The notes under the pieces are model-generated. The model was not told the origin of the DNA, made no database searches, and saw only the letters and a program-made list of their open reading frames with translations. Positions 11,745-55,800 of a stretch of DNA of 64,000 bases are shown one piece after another (position 1 is the first letter of the stretch; each line of letters begins with the position of its first letter). Origin of the DNA: Aphelocoma coerulescens (Eukaryota; Chordata; Aves; Passeriformes; Corvidae); contig NC_091014.1 in assembly GCF_041296385.1 (NCBI RefSeq), forward strand, positions 21,055,578 through 21,119,577. Direction: 5' to 3'. The position numbers and the translations under genes were made by a program.

Positions 11745-12025
11745 TGAATAGATTCATAAAATCATTTAGGTTGGAAAAGACCTTTAAGACCACCAAGTCC
11801 AGCCATAAAGCTAACACTGCAAAGTCCCACTACACCACATCCCTAAATGTCACATCTACATGTCTTTTGAATACTCCCAGGGATTGTGACTCAACCACTT
11901 CCCTGGGCAGCCTGTTCCAATGCCTGATAACCCTTTCCATGAAGAAGTATTTCCTCATATCCAGTGTAAACCTATTCTGGCACACCTTGACAGTAAGATG
12001 TAATCTCATTCCAGACACTGAATAT
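11745..12025 (-). mobile_element. CR1 LINE fragment, 3' end
   Basis: The plus strand begins with ATTCATAAAATCATTTAGG, followed by the complement of the conserved CR1 3' end. The minus-strand translation around 11830-12018 reads [15 protein letters not shown], the hallmark C-terminus of CR1 ORF2. The copy is 5'-truncated, as is usual for CR1. Confidence 0.9.
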
Positions 12026-15000
12026 GTATTTAAAACTAAATAATCAAAGCAAATGTTCCTGTTGCAAATGTTTTTGGTGAAACCAAAGGCTTGTCAAGAA
12101 ATAGTCAAAGTTACATCCTGGACATAAATTTGAGATTCTGATCATTAGAATCCTGGCAGCTTTTTTATTTTTCTTACAAATTTCTCTCCAAACCATGATT
12201 CATATTGTTTTTAAGGCTGTAACATGGAATTTTAAAATTTCAAAAAGAAAATATATTTTCTTGATAAATCCTAGCTTTAGGTTTCTATGTTACTGTAGTT
12301 TTGGAAAGAGATTTATTATTTTGGGCTTTCTAACTAAAAAAATTTGCAAACTTTTTCATTTGAGTACAGAAGTGCATACTAAACTCTATTAAAAACAAAC
12401 AGTTGTGTCCTGAACTCTAATGTGTACATAGACAATATTCCAAAATTTCTCGGGATTCTGAGAAAAAAATATTTTTAACTGTGGCAATTACAAATTATAA
12501 AAGTAACTGCTTCACAAATCAGTGTGTCCATTCATAGGGTATGGTATATAATTCTTGCCTGACAGCTATACAAATATTTGATGGGAATAGTTCTTTTCTG
12601 TTCTGTGCCGTGAACTATGTGCTCAAAGGCTAAGGAGTACTCACTGACAGTATGGACAGTGTGAATATATTTTTTTTTTCACTCTCCCTATTTTGAATAT
12701 TACCTTACACACACCTTTTGGACAAGGATGACCACAAAAAAGAGCCTTTTGGAGCCTTTAAGGCACCTTCCTCTCCTGATAAAAGACACACTTGCTATTG
12801 CAGCTGCCACTAATCTACTTTTTTTCGGTATTCCTCATATATCAAGAAACTCAAAACATTTTTCAAGGTTCAATTAATGAAGCAACCGGCCTTTTGTGCA
12901 ACCTGTTTTGACTACAGATGCTTAGCCAAATCACACCTCACTGTGAGGAGTGAAGAATTCGAGAGACAGCAGGAGCACAGCACTGTGGCAGAGGACTGGA
13001 AGGACCGTGCCAGCCATTAGGTGGATCATCATGGGCAGGTCTAGACTTCAAATGAGATAAGGGTTTCACAGACACTACTTTTCAATTTGAACCTTTATGA
13101 TTTTCTCTCTGTTATCACACAGGGATGGTATCTCTGTAAATAGTGTGTAAGTCTTTTTGTCTGTCTGAGAAGACATCTAGAACAGTTTTGTAAAAGTAAA
13201 TAGATTCTGCACCTTGTATATTTATTAAATCTTCTTATATGCACTTTAATGGTGAATGCATAGTGCCTTCCGGTAACACTGTGATGCTGGGCCCACAAAA
13301 TCTGCAAAATTTCAGCAGTTGTTCCTATAAAGAAGATTCATATTGCCAAAACCATTCCCACAGCAGGCCTGAGAGTTACAGAATCAACCACTTCATCCCC
13401 TCCCGTCTGTTTTGTTGATAGCGCCATCAATATTCATGAAAGGCTTTAAATCCTCTGCAAAGGGGGAGGATTCAATTAAAAAAAAAAAAACCAAACAAAA
13501 ACCAAACAAACCACACATCAGTCTTTAAACAGAAAGCATAGATGCAATATGCTATACAAAAAGATGGGGAAGAAAAAATGTCTTCTCTTCCTCTGAGCCT
13601 CAGGGCAGATGGCAGGCTCCTTCCCTTTCTCTGTGGTGGCTTATGTTGCACACATTGCCTCTGTTGACATCAAAGACATTTGGTTTCTATTACCCTATCT
13701 TGAAGAGAAATTCACTGATAAAGGAGTCTCCACCCTAATGATTAAACCCTATTTGGATTTCAATACCTGGGCAGAGCCGCTGAGCCAGGAGGCCAGGATT
13801 AGAGGGTTGGAGACTTCAGTGCCCATTTGCTAATCTGGGTGCAGACTGTGGGGTCTGCCTGTGAAATGTTATGTCATTTGGTCTTCACAGCCCTTTACCT
13901 TCATTCCAGGGCAACCATTTTCTTCTAGTGGAGCTACTGGGAAATGAAATGGGTGAGTCCATCCTAAACAGCTACACAACAAGAAGAGCTGAGTAAATAA
14001 GAAAAAATGTAGAGCAATCATTTAGAAATAGTTCAACATCAAACAGTACCTAAATGATCTCTAAAACTATGGTTTACTTCTAATTAGAATATGAAGCACA
14101 GGGAGGCACAACCAGAGAAATAATTGAATTTAAGCTTAGACAGGACAGGCTGATGGTTTTTATGGTATTAGGATCCATTTTCATTCTCTAATGAAATGGA
14201 AGGGTTTCATGCTGGTTGCAGTGATCAAAGATTGATAACAGTCTCCCCAGGAGGTTCCTTTCATTATGGAAACCATAGAGGAACAAATAGTTTAGAGGGG
14301 AAGGTATTTTGAAATTAGACTCTGGAGCATCATGTGATTACAGCTCTAGTTTCACACCATAAAAGGAGCATGTTTGCCTGACAGCTTCCTTAGCTTTTTT
14401 CCTCTGTTCTTATATCTGTCTGATAAGAGTGATAAAAGTTATTGCCACTCCCCATAAGCCTTGTTACATCTACATCTCTACTTCAGCATTACTAATGTTA
14501 AATGTATTAGGACAGGAGACCTTTGAATTGTTTGGTGAGAGAGAAAACTACTTTTAGAAACATCCAGAGAAAATGCTGTGTGTTTCTCTTCATACTGAGT
14601 AGCACTTTTCTCCCTGGTATTCCAGCAAAATGAAACAGATACTGGAATTACTGACAGATTCTGTACCCAAGGAAGGCAAATGCAGTTTCCATAATCCATG
14701 ACTATACCCTGGAAGCCAAGATTCTGCCTGTTTTGCTTATGCTGAGTGTTAGAATATATCCTATTGATGTCAGTGTCTCATGGCAGGCCTTTATGTGAGC
14801 AAAACTGACAAAGGTGGCCAACATACACAGGCCACTCACTCCTTTTGGTAAATTATCTTTCAGGACATTCTATAAAATGTTTGGTTTTGGTCCATGATAT
14901 TGAAAAAGCATTCAGTATGGGCAGTACTTTTTCCTGCCATAGGCTTGGCCCAATAAAGCAACCTCATTCTAATATCTTGGTTTCAGCAAGGGATGCTGCA

Positions 15001-18000
15001 GAGGCATATGCCAATCTTTAAAGAGAACAAACAACTTCTGTCCCTGCGCTTACTGAAGTCCTTACACAGCCATTCTGTCCCAACACTCCAGTGGGAGAAG
15101 CCAGCTTGGGTCCATGTCCACATGTGTGAGGACATTCACTTGGCTACTTCTTTCTTTGATGACTAGCAGTATTTGATTTGCTCGGTAAGAACACTGCTTG
15201 AGTAGATAAAACTAACACAGAAAAATGAGGGGAATTAGTGCTTCAAATTCTGCCTACTTCCAAGTTTTCATTTTTCTCCTTTCCAAGAGAAAAGGATCAT
15301 TTGTGGTAGAGGCCCTTCACAACCAGCCCTGCTGTTATGCCCATTTTTGCTAAGGTCTAACATTTCTGGACAAGAAGAGAGAGATTTAGTCTTCTTTAAA
15401 ACTCCTACTTGATCACAAAGGATGTATTAACCAGCTGATGATGTCACATTATCATGTTAGAGAAGATTTTATTAACCCTAAGGGAGCCCTCAGGCATCCA
15501 CTGGTATGAAGTGGGTACATTAAGGCAAGCCAGTGTCTGGGACATGGCGATGCTCTCTGATTGCTTGGCTCAGCTCTTCAGCCTTTCCTGAGCATTTTCT
15601 CATGGGAAGTCACGCTTACCCCACTGCTAAGATCTAAAGTTACAGCATAAAGGGATTTTTCCCTGTACATAAATAATTTATGTCTCAAATTACTCTAATA
15701 ATACCAAACACTAGTTATGGAAAGCAATTCAAAAGCTGGAAGACATGCAGCAAGCTCATAACATTAATCATATCAAATCCAGGTGATCAAAACCACTAAT
15801 CCATCCATAAAGCATAAAAGGCCATAAAACCCATTGAGAAACCTAAGGAAATACAGTTAATGCTCTTTTTTAAAGACTTGCAATGACAATACTGAGTAGA
15901 TAAAGTAATTATAGTGAGCTGTTCATTAAGAAATCACACTTGTGTCATTGAGTCTCCAAATACTCACTCATTTTTGTATGACCATAATTTCACATCTGTT
16001 CTGAAAATTCAGCAGCCTGAATGTAAAGCATTACCAGAGTGCTTGAAAGCCATAGGGGGAGTTATGTTTGAAGTCTGTAAGGTGATATGAGACCTGGAGT
16101 TTATATGTATGCCTGGTGACTTAGCCCTCCCACTCTGCTAGCATGCAGGACTCTATCTCAGCATTCACAATATTCTCACTGCTGTGGTTCTACTTCTCTG
16201 ACGAGTCTAATTGTTTATTTACAACATTAGTAATGCCTCAAGAAAATCTTCTGGCATTGTCTTTTCTTTCTTTAAAGGAAATCTGTGCTGTCGTGCAGTA
16301 ATTCTTTCCTATCTAATCATTATCTTTTGCATAAATGCATCATGTATGAAAAACTTAATGCATTAATGATGTTGTCCTGACACTTAGTCCAAATGGAGAC
16401 TCGCAGCAACTTACAGTAGCTTTGCCAATGGCACAGAAATATGTATTCATTCCATTTATTATGGAGCACTGCCAATAAATCTTTTCAACTTGACCTAATT
16501 TAATATAAACCATCATATCTAGGTCAGGGCAGATGGCAGGGGGCAACTGGGGACAACCCCAGCCCTGGGTGTGGGGCACCTCCTTGGGGATGAGGACAGG
16601 CCAGACTGGGACATCAGCCTGCGAGTGGAGGTGGTTTGGTAGGACCCATGGCCAGGGACACGGCTGTGGGGTGGTGAGGAGCTGCAGCTCAGGCAGAGCC
16701 AAGGCAAGAGCACCAGCTGGAAGCAGCTCCCTGCATCAGGGTTTGGCCCCACAGCGCCTGGGAGCCCTCCCCCAAGGTCACTATGGGAAAGGGGCCACCC
16801 TTGGCTGCACTGGCTCTGAGCTGGCCCCCAGTCCCAGCAGCCCAAGCTTCATGAGCTCCTGTGGATGCTCTCATAACCCTTACAAGCAGAGCTCACCATC
16901 AGGCTTTCCCAAACAACTACTTCACAAAGGCTGTATTGTTACTCTTTTACGGCTGGAGGACAACAGACAAGAGATGACAGCCTATTCACCCATCAGTTTG
17001 GCTGAGCACAATTTTCCAGGCACTGTTGGCTCTGTGGCCATGTCAGTGATAGTAAATGAACCATGCCTACAGCACTTCGCTGGATCTACTGCTTTAGAGA
17101 AAACGTGAGGGAATGTTTTTCTGATTACATTTCTTGGCTGTGTTTTTTCTCCTTACAGTAGTGCCATTTTTATGAAAAAGAAAAGTCAAACTTGACTCAA
17201 ACCCAAAAATGTAAGGAGTTACATTTAGGAACAGCAAAATGTCTGGGCACATACCAAAGTGGTACTACTTGGCAGCAGGAACTATCATGTATAAATGGGA
17301 CTTTTAAAATGCCTAAAAAAAAGCTGCTGTGGCCCAGGCCCCTGTGGACTAAATGTCCATGGTCTTCTAAGCAGTAAAATTTTACTGTTATCAGCTGTGA
17401 TATAATAATGTTATAGTAATAATGAATTTCCCATCAGTATCAGACTAAACTGGATTAGGTGGCAGTCTTGTGTGGGTATTACAAGTGCCACTCTGACAAG
17501 AGCCTCACAGCTGCTGGCACCACACAAACACAGTAGGAGACTTTACCTGCTCCCTAGGAGCACGCGCTCCCAGGACATTGTGTGGCAAAACTTGAGAGCA
17601 TTCTCAAACAGGACCTTAGCAATTTCTTTCCTTGCATTTCATTTGTTTCACCGGCAGTCTCCTTTGCTTCTCAAAGATAACAGCATATTCAGAAAGCTGC
17701 AATGGAAGGTGTAAGAGCTGCATGCCTGGATCACTCTAACTGCTGGAAAATGCACCTTGTTGCTTACTGATGAAGCAGACCACGAACTAGAAAACTCCTG
17801 CTTGGAAAAGTAACGAGGTTAAGCATAAAGGAGCTCCCATTACAGAGCAGAACAGCAGCAGACAAAAATGATGAATCATTAAAACACTTTCCTTGTTCTC
17901 ACTCACCTCCTCGTGGGATGCTGTTTCTGGTAGCTAAAAAGCATACATCAGTTCCGCACCTCAGAGCTGCAGGTGGTTGCTAAGTGAAAATGCAGTTTTC

Positions 18001-21000
18001 AGATGTTACTATTCCACAGGCTGCAAATGATCTGTGCACAAGAGCTGCTCATTAAGTGGTAGTCCATGAAGTTTCAAAGAATATCTGTATGATGGAAGTC
18101 CTCCTCCCTTGATCTTTCTCCAACTCAGGCTTCTGAATTCTTAGGAAGACAGGAGATTTTAAATGTGGCTGTGCGTGAAACTGCTTCTGGTATTGTTTGA
18201 CTTACACAACCAGTTGCCCTCAGAGTACGCAGGAGATGGAGAATTAATCAGCAGAGACAGCAGGTGTTTTAAGCCCCTATTCTTTTCTGTGGTACCTACA
18301 GGGACTGTCAAAACACATGGCTATTTTATACCAAGATCCAGGGACTGATAGTATCTAACAGATGCTTCATTCTTTGACAACCTTAGCTGAAACAGACCAG
18401 AAGCATCTGGTATTCGTTTCTGAACAGCAGACCAGAAAGTAGGAAATTCAAAGAACCCCACCCAGCTCATATGCCCAGTAATTCCAAATCAAGAACAATG
18501 TGCATCTTCTGAGCACATTTTGCAGGACACATTAGCATGCACCTCAGTAGTATCCTGTTTAAAAAAAGAGAAAATAATCAAGAAAGGAAGTTGTGAACCA
18601 CATCTGGCCCACAACACCACATTATCCAAATTTGACATTTGGTGAGTCTTCAATGCAACAAAAACTAATACTTAAGGGGACAATCTTGCTCTGAAACAAT
18701 CAGGGAACATGTGAGCCTCATATATCCTTCTGGAACACTGTTAACTCAAACTTTGCTGTCCAGCTCAAAGATGTACATGCTTGATGACCATCAATCTGAC
18801 TTTGGCTTTTAAAATCAGGCTGAGAAATGCAACTGCATTTAAGGACCAAAATCCTGTCCTTCAGAACAAAGCTGAGATGCCTGGGGAAATCCAAGAAGCT
18901 GTTAAGAAATAATTTGGTGGCAGTAGTACAGTCAGATCAGCTCTGTGACAACTCCCAAGTTTGGAAAATGAGAGGAAGATTAGCATCTGACTAACTTCCA
19001 AAAGAAATGACATCAGCAGCCAATATTGCATGAAATGTACCTACACTACTAGTAGGTACCCTTTCATACCCTACTTCATATAGCACCCTTTACTAAAAAT
19101 AGTATTTTCAGTACTGACTATACATTTGGGAGTACATATGGGGAAGATAAGACCATTATTGTGTCAAAAAACAAACTCCCAACCTTTATTTGTCACAACA
19201 CATTTCATGTACATGCAGAATGTATTTACATTTCTCTTTTAAGGCAAACAGAAATTGAGTTCTTATACCTGAGTTGCTTAGCACCAGTACGAATAGCAAA
19301 TAACACAGGAACTGTTGTCTCTCCCTTTGGAGTAGCAGCTGCTTCTGCTGCAAATTATTTCTGCTTTCACCTCACAGTTCTTTTAATGAGCTCTACTGTC
19401 ATCTGGAGCCATTTCTGCAGAATTCAATCTCTTAAGAGAAACTGCTTGACCAACTTGATGTTGTCTTTGCTGTTTGCTAATGGCACAGCAGTACTTCTGT
19501 CTTTGCTGACATATGCAAGGTCTTCAGTTACTTTAAGAGTTCTGTATTTCTCCACTACCAAGAAAAACTAACATTATCTTCTTATGCCTTTCTCATGTGT
19601 GCTGGCTGCTTCTCCTATGCTAAGTTAAAATTAAGAGAGGGCAAAGGTAACCTCAGCCAACAGAGGATTTCAGCGCTTGATTTTGTGGAAATGCCCACTG
19701 AAGTGTTGGCCTTTAGGAAGAAAATGCAAAGCAGTTTTTCAATTAAAAAAATGCTCCATCTGAGTAACATTTGAGCCATCTGCATTATCTCCAGATTTTA
19801 GGCATTTTCTACAATTTAGGATGTTGAAATCCATTTAAAATATAGAGGCAGCATTTTCAAGTAAGTGTTTGACATTTTTCATTTCCCACTGACTGGGTCT
19901 GCCAACACCACTAATTTCAATAGGCACTTTTCTCCCATGACTTTTAAGAGGACCACAGAGCATGATCCTAAGAGAAAACATCTATTCTGTAAAAAATAAA
20001 GTTTCTATTTAACATAGAAGTGTAGACCAAGCACAGTCCATAGTGCAAAATGGGGTATGACTATCAAGTGTGCCTTCCTCTGTGAGGAACCTGTAGTTTG
20101 GAAAAACCTTTTATTCAATTCACATTCTCTGCCTTTTTTCCACGCATTCCTGAAACTCTAGTTTTTAATGACTTGTCAAATACATGAATTTAAGGTTTCT
20201 GTTACTATTTAGTCTCTCTAGGTGTCCACCTCAGCTAATCAACGCTCATCACAAACAATTTTTAAACAAACACTAATATTTACAGGTGTTTAATTCAAAC
20301 ATGCATTGAAAGAAATAGAGTAACCGTGCCTTTATTAAACTTATGGTTTATATATGATATTAAAGCAAAAACCCCTCAAGTAATTTCTTCTTTTTTTCCA
20401 GTTACTACCTGCTAAGATCAAATGTCTTCTTTCACATTCATTTCATTCAGTACTAACACACCACAGTGTATTACACTGGGAATAACCCACATCCAAACAG
20501 TCAATTTTAAAGACACTACCTTTAGAAAGACAAGCAATTTCACACAGAAATTCTTCACAAAGACTTTCTTTTTCCCAATTGTTGCCAATTCTTTTTCCCA
20601 CCTCAGGGACCCTTACAAACAAAGCACCTAGGAAAACACAGTAACAGGACAGTAAGAGGAACTCATGAAGCATCTAATCTATCCCATCAGGATGCTGACT
20701 CCTTTTGCTAAGGTACCTCTCAATAGAAGGTCTGGAGGTTTTTCCACGTAAGATGAGTTCAAAAGGGTAAAAAATAGGAACAATTATTATTCTTTACCTG
20801 GTAATAGCTTTGTACACTGTGGAAAGAACAGCTTGCTGCAGGTATTCCCGATGAAGAGCTGCAGTGTATCATTTTGGTCCTCATTTCATTTTCTAGACAG
20901 TGACCCACATGCAGTTTTAGTTTTAAAATCAGCACTGCTGATTCTATAACCAGTACATTGTCTGAGATAATTTCAATACTAAGATGTTAGAGAGCTTACA

Positions 21001-21648
21001 AAATTTTAGAAAATCTGAAGAATTTCTCCCTGGAAATCCTTGATCCCTAGTCTACTATACAAAGAAAACGCACTGTATTTAGAGAAAAATATTATACAGT
21101 GATTATATATCCAGTGACTGTTCACCTAGTGAGTTTATGAAATCTTGCCCTGCTATGCTGGTTACTTTGAAAAAAATCTAGGACATCAACACTTCTGAGG
21201 TTCTCACTCACAGAGGACAGGGGAGGCAGGCATTCATTTGGCCTGTGTCTCTGCTACCCACTGCAGTACCTGAGGTAACAGAAGATGATTGGCCTTCCCA
21301 GGCATCTCAGCAAAGTGAAATATTCCAGAGGAAGTCACATGAATACTCCTTGCATTCAAGATGGGTCAGTGGCCTTGGGAGAGCAGTCCCAGCAGATCTC
21401 TGACATACTGTGTAGCTTGCTTGGGGTGGTAATTTGTATTCTTCTGATCTCTGAGTTGAAGAATTAGTCCTGCTCTTCTGGTGATAGCACCAGGTTATTG
21501 CAGTCTTTTTGCGCAGAAGGAAGAAGTTTTAAGCAGAAGTAAGTTTCTGGATATTTTTGAAATGCTACTCCCAAAGGCACCAACTTCCACATGCACAGTA
21601 AAGGACATTGCTCTTTCTTACAGTGCAGATAAAACAGATTACATAGAG
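12026..21648. other. Intergenic region downstream of MAPK12
   Basis: AT-rich non-coding DNA without recognisable genes. It holds an A-rich simple stretch at about 13478-13515 and an isolated GC-rich block (about 16515-16865), listed separately. Moderate open frames such as 19161-19571 (plus) show no family resemblance. Confidence 0.5.
16515..16865. other. GC-rich, CpG-poor block of unknown origin
   Basis: About 350 bp rich in G and C but with few CpG dinucleotides, embedded in AT-rich DNA. A 191-codon plus-strand frame (16533-17108) crosses it but runs on into AT-rich sequence, has low-complexity composition and matches no family I know. An old CpG-decayed retroelement or a minisatellite relic are possible; I do not recognise it. 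Confidence 0.35.
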
Positions 21649-21654
21649 TTTATT
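21649..21654 (-). terminator. MAPK12: Candidate poly(A) signal of MAPK12
   Basis: AATAAA on the minus strand about 90 nt after the MAPK12 stop codon, followed by GT-rich sequence (TGTGCATGTGG) about 50 nt further on. This would make a very short 3' UTR. Longer alternatives cannot be excluded. Confidence 0.5.
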
Positions 21655-21741
21655 TATAAAAAGTTTTATACACCTGAAATGTCACAAACATTTACAACTT
21701 TTCTGCCTTCCTCAGAGTTCTGAAAATACTGAGCCATACAA

Positions 21742-52339
<30,598 letters not shown>

Positions 52340-52800
52340 GGCGCCGCCGACCCCCGCAGGCACGCGCCGACAAAGAGCCCGGACCGGGGGAGCGGGAGCG
52401 ACCAGCGCAGCCGAGCCGGGCTGGGCCGAGGGGCTGGGCCGAGGGGCTGGGCCTGAGCGAGCGGCACCGCCCGCGCCCGCCCCGGCCCCGCGCAGCCCCG
52501 CCGGCAGCACCGCCCGCCGCCCCGGCTCGCCTCTGGGGACCGGCACTGACATCGGCAGTGGGATCGGCACCGGCAGCGGCCTCCCTCCCCTCCAGCCCGG
52601 GCGTCAGGGGCTGCGTTCCGCCGAGGTTGAGGCGCGAAGGGCGCGGTGTCCCGGCGGCGGCGGAGTGTGCCCGGACAGGGAGGCAGGTGCCGGGGCTCTC
52701 GCTGTCCGTGCGAGTCCTTGCAGTGGGGAGCAAACCCATCCCGGCCGTCTCTTCCACGTCACGATGCGACCCCTCAGGCGGGGCCCGTTTTGCGTTTGTG

Positions 52801-55800
52801 CTCGGGTTCCGGTGAGGTGTCACCGACTGCTGCATTAAAGTGTTAAGGAGTACGAGAGGCTGCAGCTGGTTGAGCTGGGTATGTGTATGAACATAAAAGA
52901 GCTTTTGTATGGCCTCTGCCCTGAGACCAACAGCTGAGGGGTCCCCAGATCATCCCAGGGTCAGACCACAAGTTACAACAATATTTCATATAGTTAAATA
53001 AAAACCAGCACACACTTGGTTCAGGTGCTCGGAGCAAGTGGTACTGTGCATGGCGGATGTGAACTGGAACGGAACTGTTGCAACAGTGGCTTGAAATTAT
53101 TGTGGTGCTGGAGTATGGACAAGAGCAGCCTTCTCAGTAGCTCTGCAATAAATAGGCCTGGGCCAGCAACACGTGTAAGGCAAAGACCTGGATTGAAATA
53201 TGTTTTATGTGTTCGCTGTGTGAATATAATTAAAATTGTTATCCTTCAGGGTCTGGTAAAGCCTTTTTTTTGTTTGATTTCGCCCCTGAGCAATGTTGCT
53301 GAGGTTAGATAATTCAGACTTGCTGTCACTTCAGTTCAATTTATGGTTTAGCTCTAAAGGGGCAATCTGGCCAAATTTTGTGGTTCCTGATGCCATTTTG
53401 GTAGTTGCCAGGGGCCCAGCCCTTTCCGTGCCTGACTACCAAATGTGGAAGAGCCGCCCTGCCCTCACTCCTCCTGGGATACCGGAAGAACACAACCTTC
53501 CAGCCACCAGCCCTGTGTTCCAGTGCTGCTCTCCGCTGACCTGATCAACTCTCTGGTTTAGTGAGAATGGAGAACAACCTTCTGACATTTAGCAGTCAAC
53601 ATGAGGCTTGTGAGGAGTGTTAGATCAATGGTAGATGTTTACTTTAAAAAATCTACTGCCCCAGGAGATTATTTTTTAATTTCTGACATCCCTTCTATGC
53701 TGTTTGCCATTCAGATGATGGCTGGTGTGATATGTGGTACAGGTAAGGTGAAGGATAGAGTAGCTTCCTCTTGTTTTGAACTAGTCCATTAGTTAAATTG
53801 CTTTTAATGACCATTATATGTATTTCAAATACAGGGAAGATTAGTTCTGCTTTTCATCACTCACTTACTTTTCCTTTATCCAGTTGTGACAAAGTGATAC
53901 TTTTTTACTGCTTGCTTTTTATCAAGGCAGAAAGCAGATGATTTTGATACAGTAGATAAAAGTACTACCTTAGCACCAAGACAAGGTCACTCTTGTGCAG
54001 AAGCTGAGAATATTGCAGAGCAACTTTTGTAAAATATTTTAAACTGACAAAGTTATCCACTGATGGTTTTCCCATGTTTTTCCTTCATATAAGTATTAAG
54101 GCATACTTTACTATAGATAGATAGATGAAGTAGCTGTGTAGGTCAAATACAAGACCAGCTTTTCCCACCATGTCACACATAGAGGAGAAGAACTGGTAAA
54201 CTTACTGAAAAGACTAGTAAATCAGCACTGTTGTAGCAAGGAAAGCTTGTCTAATAAACCAGTCAAAGTGTCTATGAAGGGAGTGAGGCAAGAAATGTGG
54301 GTCCGTCCACGGTTGGTAGGTCTTACAGCAGTGTCACAAACTGCATGAGTCTTTGCATCCTGCTAGGCTCAGCTGGATCCATGGTGATGTGTTTTCCTAA
54401 AGACAGTTTGTTGCAAGGGGACTAATAGATGCTACAGCCATATCTTACTCTGGGCAATGTGTGCTTGACAGGATAGATTAAGAAAGGAATGCTATCAGAT
54501 GTTTCTGCTTCCAGCATATGTTTATTGTAAAGTTCATAGAAAAAAGGGACCTTCTTCAGACATCATTAACAAAAAATAATAAGTGCATTAATGGTGCAAA
54601 AATTGCACTTTTCTAATGCTCATCCCATAAAGGGAAGATTTAAGAGGTATCAGAATGTGGTGGGTTTTTTTTAAAGAACCATCTTTTGATGTGCTGGGCG
54701 GTTGCCATCAGCTGCAAAGCATATGAGGTAGATGGGATGTGTACAGTTCTCTTTCTAATCCCTCTGGGAACTGGGAGCTCAATTTCACTCCAGCCTGGAG
54801 GTGAAGCTTTGGTGCTGAAGCAGAAGCTCTACAAGCACGCAGTGAGAAATCTAACCTTGTTTTCCTGAGAAATCTTACATGTATGAAGTCTGGTGGGAAA
54901 GTTTGATGGCAACGCTGCTCACCACAAATTATCACTTGGAGATGACAAAACGGCACAGCCCTTTTTGTCAGGAGCTGAACCGTGGGTGAGCTGCTGGGCC
55001 CTGGGTGCAGGAGTGCATCAGTGTCAGCAGGGAGAGGGACTGGCACCTGATCTCCAGTCCAGGCCCTGATAACGAGCAGGAAAGGAAATCATACAAAGTC
55101 CTTTGAAAAATCAAACATCTTCCCGCCTTTCTGCCTGTTTATATGTCTTTCACATGGTCGTTTTATTCTTTATACATTAATTCACATATGAATAATTTAG
55201 TTGTGTAAAACATACCTAAAATGTCAATAAAATACTGCTGAATTGTCAAAATCTGATTCCTAGAACATTATTATTTTTAACAAAATTTCTATATCCCCAC
55301 CTTCAAAAAATACTCTGTGCTTGTCTACCTAGAAATGTTGCCGTGGAGGAAGTTAAGTTCATTTTATTTATTATAACAAGAATTAAAGGTTAAAAATAAT
55401 AATAAAAAAGTCTCAGTTTTAATCTGAAAATACTCTTGTGTTATTTTGTCCCTACCCTTCCCCACTGGAGTAACTGCCAACGATTTTGCAACTTTTCTGG
55501 TTTTGTCTCTCTGCCCCATGAGCAGGGTGCTTCAGTTCCAGTTTCTGTGACATGTAGCCCTCCTGGGGGCCTTGCCATGTTGCAAGGTCACTCAGCCATC
55601 GGCAGAAAGAAATAAGTATGCACCACCTAAGTGCTTTTTTATTTTAAAAATATAACTAAAACTATACGTTTAATTTTTTAAAGAGGTCAAGTGAGAACTT
55701 ACTAAGTGACTATGTACTACCCCGTTATTCCTGCTTGCTGGAGGTTGGTGGAGGAAGAGAAGCCAGTTGTATAGAGTAGTAAACACCTATGTGTAAGTCA

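Noticed and set aside
16533..17108. 191-codon plus-strand open frame
   Set aside because: Driven by the GC-rich block; runs into AT-rich sequence with no recognisable protein.
19161..19571. 136-codon plus-strand open frame with hydrophobic stretches
   Set aside because: No family match, AT-rich codon use like the surrounding non-coding DNA, no splice partners.
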